64,000 nucleotides of DNA, taken from the NCBI RefSeq assembly GCF_004362855.1, contig NZ_SNXW01000001.1, forward strand, positions 246,121 through 310,120, given 5' to 3'. The position numbers and the translations under genes are program-made. The DNA is from Aquabacterium commune (GTDB taxonomy: Bacteria; Pseudomonadota; Gammaproteobacteria; Burkholderiales; Burkholderiaceae_C). Below, one piece after another: positions 27,934 through 37,297 of the stretch (position 1 is the stretch's first letter; every line of letters starts with the position of its first letter). The notes under the pieces are model-generated. The model did no database searches. It saw nothing but the letters and a program-made list of their open reading frames with translations, and had not been told where the DNA came from.

Positions 27934-29019
27934 TCAGCCCTGTGCCTGGAGCGCCGCCACGACGGCCTCGCCCATCTCGGTGGTGCCCACCTTCTTCGTG
28001 CCTTCGCTGAAGATGTCCGGCGTGCGCAGGCCCTGCTCCAGCACGGACTGCACGGCGCGCTCGATGCGGCTGGCGGCTTCTTCCTGGTTCAGGCTGAAGC
28101 GCAGCATCATCGCGGCGCTCAGGATGGTGGCCAGCGGGTTGGCCACGCCCTTGCCTGCGATGTCCGGTGCCGAGCCGTGGCTGGGCTCGTACAGGCCCTG
28201 GCCCTTGGCGTTCAACGAGGCCGAGGGCAGCATGCCGATGGAGCCGGTCAGCATGGCCGCAGCGTCGGACAGGATGTCACCGAACATGTTGCCGGTGAAC
28301 AGCACGTCGAATTTCTTGGGCGCCTTGATCAGCTGCATCGCGGCGTTGTCCACGTACATGTGGTCCAGCTCGATGTCGGGGTACTGGGCGTGCACCTCGG
28401 TGACGACGTCCTTCCAGAACTGGAAAGTTTCCAGCACGTTGGCCTTGTCCACGCTGGTGACGCGCTTGCCGCGCTTGCGGGCCGCCTGGAACGCCACGTG
28501 GGCGATGCGCTCGATCTCGGGGCGCGAGTAGCGCATCGTGTCGAAGGCCTCGGGCGAGCCCTTGAACTCGCCATCCGGGGCCTCACGGCGGCCGCGCGGC
28601 TGACCGAAGTAGATGTCACCGGTCAGTTCGCGGATGATGAGGATGTCCAGGCCCGCCACCAGCTCGGGCTTGAGGCTCGAAGCGTGGGTCAGCTGCGGGT
28701 AGCAGATGGCCGGGCGGAAGTTGGCGAACAGGCCCATGTGCTTGCGCAGGCCCAGGATGGCTTGCTCGGGGCGCAGCGGGCGGTCGAGCTTGTCGTACTT
28801 CCAATCACCGACCGCGCCGAACAGCACGGCGTCAGAGGCCATGGCCAGGTTCAGCGTGGCTTCGGGCAGCGGGTGGCCGTGGGCGTCGAAGGCGGCACCG
28901 CCGACCTTGGCTTCGTCCAGCTGGAAAGGCAGGTCCAGGACCTTCAGCACCTTGACCGCTTCGTGGACGATCTCGGAGCCAATGCCGTCACCCGGCAACA
29001 CAGCAATCTTCATGACCAT
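27934..29019 (-). CDS. leuB: 3-isopropylmalate dehydrogenase
   Basis: This 361-residue enzyme oxidises and decarboxylates 3-isopropylmalate in leucine synthesis. It has the [11 protein letters not shown] start, the [12 protein letters not shown] substrate loop, the metal-site aspartates around [14 protein letters not shown] and the NAD-binding [14 protein letters not shown]. Two ATG codons lie at 29019 and 29013; GAGA sits six bases before the first, which I chose, but the second gives the more common MKIAVLPG start. Confidence 0.96.
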   Translation of the reverse strand: MVMKIAVLPGDGIGSEIVHEAVKVLKVLDLPFQLDEAKVGGAAFDAHGHPLPEATLNLAMASDAVLFGAVGDWKYDKLDRPLRPEQAILGLRKHMGLFANFRPAICYPQLTHASSLKPELVAGLDILIIRELTGDIYFGQPRGRREAPDGEFKGSPEAFDTMRYSRPEIERIAHVAFQAARKRGKRVTSVDKANVLETFQFWKDVVTEVHAQYPDIELDHMYVDNAAMQLIKAPKKFDVLFTGNMFGDILSDAAAMLTGSIGMLPSASLNAKGQGLYEPSHGSAPDIAGKGVANPLATILSAAMMLRFSLNQEEAASRIERAVQSVLEQGLRTPDIFSEGTKKVGTTEMGEAVVAALQAQG

Positions 29020-29044
29020 GGTGGTTCTCAGTTCTTCTTGAAAA

Positions 29045-29692
29045 TCAAACGATGCGGTTGTTCAGCCAGGGCTTCTGGGCCAGGCGCTCGGCTTCATAGG
29101 CCTTGATCTTCTCTGCATGGCGCAGGGTCAGGCCGATGTCGTCGAAACCGTTGAGCAGACAGTACTTGCGGAAGGGCTGGACGTCGAAGGGCAGCTCTTC
29201 GCCGTCGCCCTTGACGACCACCTGGCGCTCCAGGTCGATGGTCAGCGCGTAGCCGGGGAAGGCCGCGACTTCGTTGAACAGCTTGTCCACCTGGGCCTCG
29301 CTCAGGACGATGGGCAACACGCCGTTCTTGAAGCAGTTGTTGAAGAAGATGTCAGCGAAGCTGGGCGCGATGATGGCGCGAAAGCCGTACTGCTCGAGCG
29401 CCCAGGGTGCGTGCTCGCGGCTGGAGCCGCAACCGAAGTTCTGGCGCGCGATCAGCACCGATGCGCCCTGGTAGCGCGGCTGGTTCAGCACGAAGTCCGG
29501 GTTGGGCTTGCGCGAGGCCGGGTCCTGGCCGGGCTCGCCCGCGTCCAGGTAGCGCCATTCGTCGAACAGGTTGGGGCCGAAGCCCGTGCGCTTGATCGAC
29601 TTCAGGTACTGCTTGGGGATGATGGCGTCGGTGTCGACGTTCTCACGGTCCATGGGCGCCACGAGGCCCTTGTGAATGCGGAAGGCTTGCAT
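29045..29692 (-). CDS. leuD: 3-isopropylmalate dehydratase small subunit
   Basis: This 215-residue subunit forms isopropylmalate isomerase with LeuC. It has the swivel-domain motifs [20 protein letters not shown] and [15 protein letters not shown]. The ATG at 29692 gives the standard [10 protein letters not shown] start; the frame is open further upstream but overlaps the entericidin-like gene. It ends 25 bases before leuB. Confidence 0.96.
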   Translation of the reverse strand: MQAFRIHKGLVAPMDRENVDTDAIIPKQYLKSIKRTGFGPNLFDEWRYLDAGEPGQDPASRKPNPDFVLNQPRYQGASVLIARQNFGCGSSREHAPWALEQYGFRAIIAPSFADIFFNNCFKNGVLPIVLSEAQVDKLFNEVAAFPGYALTIDLERQVVVKGDGEELPFDVQPFRKYCLLNGFDDIGLTLRHAEKIKAYEAERLAQKPWLNNRIV

Positions 29693-29699
29693 GGTGGGG

Positions 29700-29828
29700 T
29701 TACTTCTTCGCGGCGTTGGAGATGGCCTCGCCGGCCTTCTCAAGGTCCTGGCCCACGCCGTGCACGGTGTTGCAGCCGGCCAGAGAGAAAGCAGCGATCA
29801 GGGACAGCAGGGTGGTCAGACGGTTCAT
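29700..29828 (-). CDS. Entericidin-like small lipoprotein
   Basis: This 42-residue protein starts with ATG at 29828 and ends with TAA at 29700-29702. It has a signal sequence [19 protein letters not shown] with an LAGC lipobox, followed by [20 protein letters not shown], the typical entericidin A/B tail that forms one amphipathic helix. Entericidins are tiny envelope lipoproteins described as a toxin/antidote pair in Escherichia coli; only one copy is here, so a toxin-antidote role is unproven. It sits within the leu operon, 26 bases after leuC and 7 bases before leuD. Confidence 0.9.
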   Translation of the reverse strand: MNRLTTLLSLIAAFSLAGCNTVHGVGQDLEKAGEAISNAAKK

Positions 29829-29854
29829 GGTCGAAAGCTCCGGATCTGAAGGGT

Positions 29855-31264
29855 TCAAGCCAGGCGGCGCACGTCAACGAAGTGGCCCTGCATGGCGGCC
29901 GCGGCGGCCATGGCAGGGCTGACCAGGTGGGTGCGGCCACCCGCGCCCTGACGGCCTTCGAAGTTGCGGTTGCTGGTGGAAGCGCAGCGCTCGCCGGGCT
30001 CCAGGCGGTCGGCGTTCATGGCCAGGCACATGGAGCAACCGGGCTCGCGCCACTCGAAACCTGCGGCCTTGAAGACCTGGTCCAGGCCTTCGCGCTCGGC
30101 CTGCTCTTTCACCAAGCCAGAGCCCGGCACAATCAGGGCCAGCTTGATGTTGGCGGCCACGCGGCCACCGATCTTGCGCACCACGGCAGCGGCTTCGCGC
30201 ATGTCTTCGATGCGGCTGTTGGTGCACGAACCGATGAAGACCTTGTCCACGCGGATGTCGTTGAGGGCCTTGTTGGGCTCCAGTGCCATGTAGGTCAACG
30301 CGCGCTCCATGGCCGAACGCTTGACAACATCCTTTTCCTTGTCAGGATCAGGCACGCGATCTTCGATGGACAGCACCATCTCGGGCGAGGTGCCCCAGGT
30401 GACTTGCGGCGCGATCTGTGTGGCGTCCAGCTCGACCACGGTGTCGAACGTCGCGTCGGCATCGGAGTGCAGCGTGCGCCAGTAGGCAATCGCCTGTTCC
30501 AGTTCGACGCCGGTCGGGCTGAAGGGGCGGTTCTGCACGTAGGCGATGGTCGTGTCATCGACGGCCACCAGGCCCGCACGGGCACCGGCTTCGATGGCCA
30601 TGTTGCACACGGTCATGCGGCCTTCCATGCTCAAGGCACGGATGGCGCTGCCTGCGAACTCGATGGTGTAGCCCGTGCCGCCAGCTGTGCCGATGCGACC
30701 GATGATGGCCAGCACGATGTCCTTGGCGCTCACGCCCTTGGCCACGGCGCCTTCCACCTTGACGAGCATGTTCTTGGCCTTCTTGGCCAACAGCGTCTGC
30801 GTGGCCAGCACGTGCTCGACCTCGGAGGTGCCGATGCCGTGGGCCAGCGCGCCGAAGGCACCGTGCGTGGAGGTGTGGCTGTCGCCGCAGACCACGGTCA
30901 TGCCAGGCAGCGTGGCGCCTTGCTCAGGGCCGATCACATGGACGATGCCCTGGCGCTTGTCGCCCATCTTGAACTGGGTGATGCCGACGCGGTCGCAGTT
31001 CTGGTCCAGCGTGTCCACCTGCAGCTTGGAGATGGGGTCGGTGATGCCTTGCGAGCGGTCGGTCGTGGGCACGTTGTGGTCGCTCACCGCCAGGTTGGCC
31101 GACAGGCGCCACACCTTGCGGCCGGCAATGTCCAGCCCCTCGAACGCCTGCGGGCTGGTGACTTCGTGCACCAGGTGGCGGTCGATGTAGAGGGTGGCGG
31201 TGCCATCTTCCTCGGTGTGGACGACGTGCTCGTCCCAGATCTTGTCGTAGAGGGTGCGTCCCAT
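29855..31264 (-). CDS. leuC: 3-isopropylmalate dehydratase large subunit
   Basis: This 469-residue aconitase-family subunit binds the 4Fe-4S cluster of isopropylmalate isomerase. Cluster cysteines are visible in [14 protein letters not shown] and [10 protein letters not shown]. The N-terminal [12 protein letters not shown] and the [19 protein letters not shown] motif are also standard. It is the first gene of the leuC-(entericidin)-leuD-leuB run and is transcribed away from the plus-strand cassette that starts at 31542. The 277 bases between hold no other gene. Confidence 0.97.
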   Translation of the reverse strand: MGRTLYDKIWDEHVVHTEEDGTATLYIDRHLVHEVTSPQAFEGLDIAGRKVWRLSANLAVSDHNVPTTDRSQGITDPISKLQVDTLDQNCDRVGITQFKMGDKRQGIVHVIGPEQGATLPGMTVVCGDSHTSTHGAFGALAHGIGTSEVEHVLATQTLLAKKAKNMLVKVEGAVAKGVSAKDIVLAIIGRIGTAGGTGYTIEFAGSAIRALSMEGRMTVCNMAIEAGARAGLVAVDDTTIAYVQNRPFSPTGVELEQAIAYWRTLHSDADATFDTVVELDATQIAPQVTWGTSPEMVLSIEDRVPDPDKEKDVVKRSAMERALTYMALEPNKALNDIRVDKVFIGSCTNSRIEDMREAAAVVRKIGGRVAANIKLALIVPGSGLVKEQAEREGLDQVFKAAGFEWREPGCSMCLAMNADRLEPGERCASTSNRNFEGRQGAGGRTHLVSPAMAAAAAMQGHFVDVRRLA

Positions 31265-31442
31265 GGTGCTCGTTCAAGAGGGGGCTGAAATGACCCAATG
31301 AGGGCAAAGATGAGATTTTACGGCAGCCGATCGGCGCATGCCGCATCAGGGCTGAGGTGCGGCCCGCCATGGTGCGCGCGCCAGCTGGGCCTCTTCCATA
31401 AAAAATCAAATCCATAAAACACGTTTTGTTACTTTTATTGTC

Positions 31443-31471
31443 TTTACGAGTGCATTTTGCACACGTACATT
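31443..31471 (+). promoter_or_regulatory. Promoter candidate with embedded dyad upstream of the cassette
   Basis: TTTACG (31443-31448) and TACATT (31466-31471) are spaced by 17 bases. The spacer contains the perfect inverted repeat GTGCA-TTT-TGCAC (31450-31462), a good place for a repressor. The surrounding bases are clearly AT-rich compared with the neighbourhood. This is inference from sequence alone. Confidence 0.45.
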
Positions 31472-31541
31472 GGGTGTGTCCCGCCGGGATGCCAGCACAG
31501 CGGACACGCCGTCTGGCCCATCAACAGACAAGGAACACACC

Positions 31542-31721
31542 ATGAACAAGATCGCACGCACCGCCTTCGCCGCCACCTTGGCCCTCGGCCTGATCGGCCT
31601 CGCCCAAGCCCGCGCCGAGCGCCCTGAGAAGGCAGAAAAGCCCGAGAAGGTGGAGAAAGTTGAAAAGATTGAGAAGGTTGAAAAAGTGGGCGCCGTGGCC
31701 TCGTCGCGCCTGACCGCCTGA
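31542..31721 (+). CDS. Small secreted protein with EK triplet repeats
   Basis: I do not recognise this 59-residue protein. It has a clear signal peptide (MNKIARTAFAATLALGLIGL, cleavage probably after AQA) and a short mature part built of x-Glu-Lys triplets (PEKAEKPEKVEKVEKIEKVEK, with A, P, V or I in the first place), ending in GAVASSRLTA. The triplets use mixed codons (GAG/GAA, AAG/AAA), which suggests the pattern is held at protein level rather than by recent slippage. AAGGA lies eight bases before the ATG. The next gene starts eight bases after the stop, so it is the first gene of a four-gene operon. Confidence 0.75.
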   Translation: MNKIARTAFAATLALGLIGLAQARAERPEKAEKPEKVEKVEKIEKVEKVGAVASSRLTA

Positions 31722-31729
31722 TCCGCATC

Positions 31730-32497
31730 ATGACAATGGCCATGCGCAGCTTGTGGACCCGGCTCCTGCCTGGGTGCTGGCTGTGCCTGGCCGGCTTGGC
31801 CTCTGCCGAGGTCGTGCCAGACCTGCCCCCACCCGACAACATCGACCTGCAACTGGCCTTCGAAAACGCCACCGGGCGTTATGGTGAGGCCAAGTCCTCC
31901 GGCATCCGCCAGACCACCTTGAGCACCCGCTACCGCAAGGGCAACTGGCTGCTGGGCCTGGACGCGCCCTGGTTGCAAATCCAAGACCGGGCGCCAGATG
32001 CCGACCACCCGCGCGCAGAAGGCGTCGGTGACGTGGTGCTCAGGCTGACACGCACGCTGCGCGACCTCGACACCCGAGGCCCCGGCATCGACATCACCAC
32101 GAAGGTCAAAACACGCACCGGGAACGCCGGGCTGGGCCTGGGCAGCGGCGCCACAGACGTGTCCCTGCAAATCGACGGCACCCAGCTGCTGAGCCGCAGC
32201 ACCTTGCTGTTTGGCCACATCGGCAAGCGTGAAACCGGCGACCTGCCCGGGCGCAAACCTTTCAAAGACCCCTGGTACGCCGAAGCGGGCTTCCAGACGC
32301 GCTGGGCGAACCAGCACGACGCCGGGGTGTACCACAGCGTCCGCGGTCGCATCGGCGCCCTGGGCCCCTTGCGGGAGTGGACGGCGTTTGCCGGCACCCG
32401 GGTGGACGCCATGCGGTTCCAGGTTTACCTCTCTCACGGCGTGAGCCGTGCCAGCGCAGATTGGGCAGCTGGCATGATCGGCCGCTACCGTTTTTGA
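31730..32497 (+). CDS. Predicted outer-membrane beta-barrel protein
   Basis: This 255-residue protein has a signal peptide (about residues 1-26, ending GLASAEV) and a mature part of alternating polar and apolar strands ending in Phe (GMIGRYRF), as outer-membrane barrels do. Segments such as TTLSTRYRKGNWLLGLDAPWLQI, and GVGDVVLRLTRTLRD resemble transporter-like barrel proteins of proteobacteria, but I cannot assign a family. There are three possible ATG starts (31730, 31736, 31742). It lies between the EK-repeat peptide and the DUF6502-like gene with gaps of 8 and 24 bases. Confidence 0.7.
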   Translation: MTMAMRSLWTRLLPGCWLCLAGLASAEVVPDLPPPDNIDLQLAFENATGRYGEAKSSGIRQTTLSTRYRKGNWLLGLDAPWLQIQDRAPDADHPRAEGVGDVVLRLTRTLRDLDTRGPGIDITTKVKTRTGNAGLGLGSGATDVSLQIDGTQLLSRSTLLFGHIGKRETGDLPGRKPFKDPWYAEAGFQTRWANQHDAGVYHSVRGRIGALGPLREWTAFAGTRVDAMRFQVYLSHGVSRASADWAAGMIGRYRF

Positions 32498-32521
32498 CCT
32501 GCACGCCAAGCTGCACCTCTG

Positions 32522-33403
32522 ATGACCGACGCGCCCTCCCCTCTGCCCAGCGACGATGCCCCCGACCGGGCGCCGGGCCTGACCGCTGCCGTGCGCGACA
32601 TCGTCGCGCCCTTGGCGCAGTTGGCGATCGCCAAAGGCATGCGCTACCCCGAGCTCGACGAGCTGCTGAAAGGGGCCTTGGTCGAGGCGGCACGCCAGGC
32701 CCACGCCGACGTGCCCTTGAGCCGAGTGGTCAGCCGCATCAGCACCGCCACCGGCATCAACCGCCGGGAGGTCACCCGCCTGACTCACCAAGCGTCCACC
32801 GAGAGCAGCAAACCGCGCTCCGTCGTCAATGAGCTGTACGCGCGCTGGTCCACCGACCCCGGCTACCTCCAACACGGTCAACCCATGCGACTGCCCCGCC
32901 TGGGCGCAGACCCCAGCTTCGAAGGCCTCGCCACCTCGGTGAACAAGGACGTGCGCCCCCGCAGCCTGCTCGATGAGCTCTGCCGCCTGGGCATGGCCAA
33001 GGTGCACGAGGACGACACGGTCGAGTTGCTGCAAGACAAATTTGTGCCCAGCCAGGACGAGCGCCAGATGTTCGCTTTCCTGGGGGCCAACGTGGGCGAC
33101 CACCTGCAAGCCGCAGTGCACAACGTGATGGGCCACGGCGTGCGCACGCTGGAGCAGGCCTTGTTCACCGATGCGCTCTCGGCCAGCTCGGTCGAAGTCA
33201 TCCGACCGAAGGTCAGCGCGCAGTGGCAATCCGTGGTGCGCAGCCTGGCGCCCGAGGTGCAATCCCTCATGGACCACGACAAGGCCCAGCAGCATCCGCA
33301 GGACCACCGACTGCGTATCGGCATGTACATGTACGCGGCGCCCCTGGCCCGCACACCCGAAGCGGACGAAGCATCCGCCCCCCCGAAAAAGGAGACCCCA
33401 TGA
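32522..33403 (+). CDS. DUF6502-family protein
   Basis: This 293-residue soluble protein resembles the DUF6502 family. It has an N-terminal helical part (AVRDIVAPLAQLAIAKGMRY), then a helix-turn-helix-like segment (PLSRVVSRISTATGINRREV, about residues 60-80) and a conserved block with RWSTDPGYLQHGQPMRLPRLG. There is no signal peptide or membrane helix, so it should be cytoplasmic. The HTH-like segment suggests DNA binding, but no function is established. Its stop overlaps the next start (ATGA at 33400-33403), so it is made together with the DUF5666-type lipoprotein; these two families are often neighbours in betaproteobacteria. Confidence 0.75.
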   Translation: MTDAPSPLPSDDAPDRAPGLTAAVRDIVAPLAQLAIAKGMRYPELDELLKGALVEAARQAHADVPLSRVVSRISTATGINRREVTRLTHQASTESSKPRSVVNELYARWSTDPGYLQHGQPMRLPRLGADPSFEGLATSVNKDVRPRSLLDELCRLGMAKVHEDDTVELLQDKFVPSQDERQMFAFLGANVGDHLQAAVHNVMGHGVRTLEQALFTDALSASSVEVIRPKVSAQWQSVVRSLAPEVQSLMDHDKAQQHPQDHRLRIGMYMYAAPLARTPEADEASAPPKKETP

Positions 33404-34653
33404 CGTCCAAACCTCCACGCGCGGCCCCCGCTGTCTCAGGCCTGAAACAGCGCTTCACAGCCTGTGCGCTGGGCTGCCTGCTGGCCCTGTCGGCCTGCGG
33501 AGGCGGAGGTGGCGGGAGCCCCTCCGCATCGAACGGGGTGGGCGTGGGAGGCACCGGCTCGGCGGCTGGGCCGGTGACGGGGTTTGGCTCCATCATCGTC
33601 AACGACATCCGCTTCGATGACAGCACCGCCCTAATCTTCGATGACGACGACACCAGCAAGAATCGCAGCGACATCAAGCTGGGCATGCTGGTCGACGTGC
33701 GATCGGGCGTGTTCACCGACGATGCGACAACGGGCTTGCGCAACGCCACCGCCACCCAGATCATTTACGGCAGCAGCCTGAAGGGCGTGGTGACGGCCAA
33801 GGGCGCCTCCAGCATCACGGTGCTGGGTCAGGTTGTCAACGTCACCAGCACGACGGTGTTCGACGGCTTCGCTTCTGGCCTCGCCAGCGTGACGACCAGC
33901 AGCCCGAACAACCTGGTGGAAGTTCATGCCTTGTTCAACCCGAGCACCAGCCAATTCACGGCCACGCGCATCGAACGCAAGAGCGCACCTTTGAGTGAAT
34001 GCAAGCTGACCGGGCTGGTGAACGCGCTGAGCACCAACGCACAAACCTTCTTCATCAATGGTTTCTCGGTGGCCTATGCCGGCGCCACCCGCGTCAGTGG
34101 CTTGGCGGAGGGACAGCGTGTCAAGGTGAGGCTGGCCTTCAATGCGGGCAACTGCACCAACAATGCCACACGCATCGACGGTGCCCAAACTGCCTTCGCA
34201 GACAACAGCAGCGCGGAAGTCGAAGGCTTCGTCAGCAACTTCATCAGCAGCGCTGGCGCCATCACCTTCAAGGTGAACGGCGTGCCCGTCAGCGCCACCA
34301 CGGTGGCCACGGGCGTCGCTGATGGCATCCGGGTGGAGGCCGAGGGCGTGGTGCGCAACGGCGTGCTCGTGGCATCCAAGGTGGAACGCAAGGACTTGCC
34401 CAGCACCGACAGCGTGAGGCTGTTTGGTTCACCCAGTGGCCATGCCCCCTCGACAGCCACCACCGGGACATTCATCGTCCAGGGGCAGACGGTGTACTAC
34501 GACACCGCGACGACCCGGTTCGACAACTTCTCGGACAGCAACACCTTCAACAACCCATCGGCATCTCTGGAAGTGCGCGGTGCGCCGGACAACTCGGGCA
34601 CCGTGAGCCCGGGCACCGTGATCATCGCGTCTGAAATCAAGCTCAAGAACTGA
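33400..34653 (+). CDS. DUF5666-type exported lipoprotein
   Basis: This 417-residue protein starts at the ATG inside the DUF6502 stop. The N terminus has a lipoprotein signal (CLLALSAC, Cys33) followed by a glycine run. The mature part repeats DUF5666-like beta units: each has a G-x-V-x-x-x strand, a V-x-V-x-x-x-T turn and a V-E-V or V-R-V strand (for example LKGVVTAKGASSITVLGQ, LTGLVNALSTNAQTF, and VEGFVSNFISSAGAITF). Such proteins are probably surface or periplasmic; no activity is known. A strong terminator follows at 34670-34698. Confidence 0.78.
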   Translation: MTSKPPRAAPAVSGLKQRFTACALGCLLALSACGGGGGGSPSASNGVGVGGTGSAAGPVTGFGSIIVNDIRFDDSTALIFDDDDTSKNRSDIKLGMLVDVRSGVFTDDATTGLRNATATQIIYGSSLKGVVTAKGASSITVLGQVVNVTSTTVFDGFASGLASVTTSSPNNLVEVHALFNPSTSQFTATRIERKSAPLSECKLTGLVNALSTNAQTFFINGFSVAYAGATRVSGLAEGQRVKVRLAFNAGNCTNNATRIDGAQTAFADNSSAEVEGFVSNFISSAGAITFKVNGVPVSATTVATGVADGIRVEAEGVVRNGVLVASKVERKDLPSTDSVRLFGSPSGHAPSTATTGTFIVQGQTVYYDTATTRFDNFSDSNTFNNPSASLEVRGAPDNSGTVSPGTVIIASEIKLKN

Positions 34654-34669
34654 AGCACCCTGCCCCATG

Positions 34670-34698
34670 AAAAAACCCCGCCAAGGCGGGGTTTTTTT
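34670..34698. terminator. Bidirectional terminator between the cassette and gltA
   Basis: An uninterrupted stem (AAAACCCCGCC with its complement, two-base AA loop) has seven T residues on the plus strand and six on the minus strand. It ends both the DUF5666 gene and gltA, which converge here. Confidence 0.9.
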
Positions 34699-34740
34699 GC
34701 GCCTCCGCCGAAGCGGTGACCGTCAGGCCGAGGCCTCGGC

Positions 34741-36051
34741 TCAACGCTGGGCGATGGGCTTGACGTCGCGCTTCTCGGCGCCAACGAACAGCTGACGCGG
34801 ACGGCCGATCTTGTACTCGGGGTCGCCGATCATTTCGTCCAGCTGGGCGATCCAGCCCACCGTGCGGGCCAGCGCGAAGATCGCGGTGAACAGCTGCACG
34901 GGGATGCCGATGGCGCGCTGGACGATGCCGGAGTAGAAGTCCACGTTCGGGTACAGCTTGCGCGACACGAAGTAGTCGTCTTCCAGGGCGATCTTTTCCA
35001 GGGCCATGGCCAGCTTGAACAGCGGGTCGTTCTGCAGGCCCAGCTCGTTCAGCACCTCGTGGCAGGTCTCACGCATCAGCTTGGCGCGCGGGTCGTAGTT
35101 CTTGTACACGCGGTGACCGAAGCCCATCAGCTTGACGCCGGAGTTCTTGTCCTTGACCTGGGCGATGAAGTCGCCGATCTTCTCGACGCCACCGTTCTTC
35201 TGGATGTCTTCCAGCATGGTCAGGGCGGCTTCGTTGGCGCCACCGTGCGCCGGGCCCCACAGGCAGGCCACGCCAGCAGCGATGGCCGCGAACGGGTTCG
35301 TGCCCGATGAACCGCACAGGCGCACGGTCGAGGTCGAAGCGTTCTGCTCGTGGTCAGCGTGCAGGATGAAGATGCGGTCCATGGCGCGCACCAGCACGTC
35401 GTTGACCTTGTAGTCTTCGCACGGCGTGGCGAACATCATGCGCATGAAGTTCTCGGTGTACGACAGGTCGTTCTTCGGATAGATGAACGGCTGGCCGATC
35501 GAGTACTTGTAAGCCATGGCCACGAGCGTGGGCATCTTGGCGATCAGGCGGATCGCGGCAATCTTGCGGTGCTCGGGGTTGTTGATGTCGGTGCTGTCGT
35601 GATAGAAGGCCGACAGGGCGCCGACCAAGCCGGTCATGACGGCCATCGGGTGGGCGTCACGGCGGAAGCCACGCAGGAAGAACTGCATCTGCTCGTTGAC
35701 CATCGTGTGGTTGGTCACGCGGGTGACGAACTCCGACTTTTCGGTCGCGTTCGGCAGTTCGCCGTTCAGCAGCAGGTAGCAGGTTTCCAGGAAGTCGCAG
35801 TTGGTGGCCAGCTGTTCGATGGGGTAGCCGCGGTACAGCAGCTCGCCCTTGTCACCGTCGATGTAGGTGATCTTGGAATTGCACGAAGCCGTCGACAGGA
35901 AGCCGGGGTCGTAAGTGAATTTGCCGGTCTGGCCGTACAGCTTGCGGATGTCGATCACGTCAGGGCCGACAGAGCCCTTGTAAATCGGCAATTCCATGCT
36001 GGGGCTGCCGTCAGAAAACGACAGGGTGGCTTTCACGTCGGACGGTGTCAT
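34741..36051 (-). CDS. gltA: Citrate synthase (type II, Gram-negative form)
   Basis: This 436-residue enzyme condenses oxaloacetate and acetyl-CoA at the entry to the TCA cycle. It has the N-terminal beta domain of the NADH-sensitive hexameric type, and the active-site motifs [15 protein letters not shown] and [18 protein letters not shown] with the catalytic histidines. I use the ATG at 36051 because GGAG lies five bases before it; an in-frame GTG at 36057 is less likely. The order sdhCDAB-sdhE-gltA on one strand is typical of Burkholderiales. Confidence 0.97.
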   Translation of the reverse strand: MTPSDVKATLSFSDGSPSMELPIYKGSVGPDVIDIRKLYGQTGKFTYDPGFLSTASCNSKITYIDGDKGELLYRGYPIEQLATNCDFLETCYLLLNGELPNATEKSEFVTRVTNHTMVNEQMQFFLRGFRRDAHPMAVMTGLVGALSAFYHDSTDINNPEHRKIAAIRLIAKMPTLVAMAYKYSIGQPFIYPKNDLSYTENFMRMMFATPCEDYKVNDVLVRAMDRIFILHADHEQNASTSTVRLCGSSGTNPFAAIAAGVACLWGPAHGGANEAALTMLEDIQKNGGVEKIGDFIAQVKDKNSGVKLMGFGHRVYKNYDPRAKLMRETCHEVLNELGLQNDPLFKLAMALEKIALEDDYFVSRKLYPNVDFYSGIVQRAIGIPVQLFTAIFALARTVGWIAQLDEMIGDPEYKIGRPRQLFVGAEKRDVKPIAQR

Positions 36052-36214
36052 GAGCACTCCTAGGGGTCGGTCTTGTGTGGGAAAAAAGTGTTTGATGCAG
36101 GGCCCCGGCCGGTCACCGGAGTCGCTGAAAACGCGACATTATCGGGTCAAGAACTTGCCCCGAGCGTCTGCGACAACCGCCCAATCGTGTGGATGTGGAC
36201 GACGTCGCCCACAG

Positions 36215-36508
36215 TCACGCCTGGGACACCCTCATCAACAACAGCACCCGCCTGACTTCGGCGTTGTCCAGATCACCTTCGGGCTCCTTGCGGGCCAGCA
36301 GGAGATCCAGCAGGTCATTGTCAGACAGGTCCATGAGTTCAAGCAAGCCCTGTACCAGCGCGTTGGTCAACTGCCCGCCGTGCTGCTCGAAAAAACGGTC
36401 AATGAAGATGTCGTTCTCGAGCAAGCCACGGCGGCACCGCCAGCGCAAGCGCCTCAGCACGTCCTCGTCGGGCGTCTGGTCGGCTTCGGGCTGGGCGATG
36501 GCGGTCAT
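36215..36508 (-). CDS. sdhE: FAD assembly factor SdhE
   Basis: This 97-residue protein helps attach FAD covalently to SdhA. The conserved RGLLENDIFIDRFFEQHG segment contains a variant of the RGMxExD motif with the essential Arg-Gly; the family then has the LLDLLLARKEPEGDLDN helix. The ATG at 36508 gives a normal-size protein; an earlier start would add 13 residues. It lies between sdhB and gltA with gaps of 58 and 163 bases. Confidence 0.93.
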   Translation of the reverse strand: MTAIAQPEADQTPDEDVLRRLRWRCRRGLLENDIFIDRFFEQHGGQLTNALVQGLLELMDLSDNDLLDLLLARKEPEGDLDNAEVRRVLLLMRVSQA

Positions 36509-36566
36509 GGCAAGGGGCAATGGTTGACGTTCGGTACAGGTCAGCAAGGGACAGCGGTGAAGCGCG

Positions 36567-37268
36567 TCAAACGGCGCGACGCACCATCAGTTCCTTGATC
36601 TTGCCAATGGCCTTCGTGGGGTTCAGGCCCTTCGGGCACACGTCCACGCAGTTCATGATGGTGTGGCAGCGGAACAGGCGGTACGGGTCTTCCAGGTTGT
36701 CCAGGCGGCCAGCGGTGTCCTGATCGCGGCTGTCAGCGATGAAGCGGTAGGCCTGCAGCAAGCCGGCGGGGCCGACGAACTTGTCGGGGTTCCACCAGAA
36801 GCTGGGGCAGCTGGTCGAGCAGCTGGCGCACAGGATGCACTCGTACAGGCCGTCGAGCTCTTCGCGCTCTTCCGGGCTCTGCAGCCGCTCCTTGTCGGGC
36901 GGCGGCGTGTCGTTGACCAGGTAAGGCTTGATCGAGTTGTACTGCTTGAAGAACTGCGTCATGTCCACGATCAGGTCGCGGACCACGGGCAGACCGGGCA
37001 GCGGCTTGAGGGTGATCACGCCAGGCAGCGTCAGCATGTTGGTCAGGCAGGCCAGACCGTTCTTGCCGTTGATGTTCATGGCGTCCGAACCGCACACGCC
37101 TTCGCGGCAGGAGCGACGGAAGGACAGGGTCGGGTCAACCGCCTTGAGCTTGATCAGGGCGTCCAGCAGCATGCGCTCGTGACCGTCGAGTTCGATCTCG
37201 ATGGTCTGCATGTAAGGCTTGGCGTCCTTGTCCGGATCGTAGCGGTAGATGTTGAAAGTGCGCTTCAT
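36567..37268 (-). CDS. sdhB: Succinate dehydrogenase iron-sulfur subunit
   Basis: This 233-residue subunit carries electrons from SdhA to quinone. The 2Fe-2S site is in [13 protein letters not shown] with a later Cys at GLAC, and the 4Fe-4S and 3Fe-4S sites are in [17 protein letters not shown] and [12 protein letters not shown]. All ligands are present. It follows sdhA by 29 bases. Confidence 0.97.
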   Translation of the reverse strand: MKRTFNIYRYDPDKDAKPYMQTIEIELDGHERMLLDALIKLKAVDPTLSFRRSCREGVCGSDAMNINGKNGLACLTNMLTLPGVITLKPLPGLPVVRDLIVDMTQFFKQYNSIKPYLVNDTPPPDKERLQSPEEREELDGLYECILCASCSTSCPSFWWNPDKFVGPAGLLQAYRFIADSRDQDTAGRLDNLEDPYRLFRCHTIMNCVDVCPKGLNPTKAIGKIKELMVRRAV

Positions 37269-37297
37269 GGTGCGTTCCTAATTCGTTTGACCGTCGA

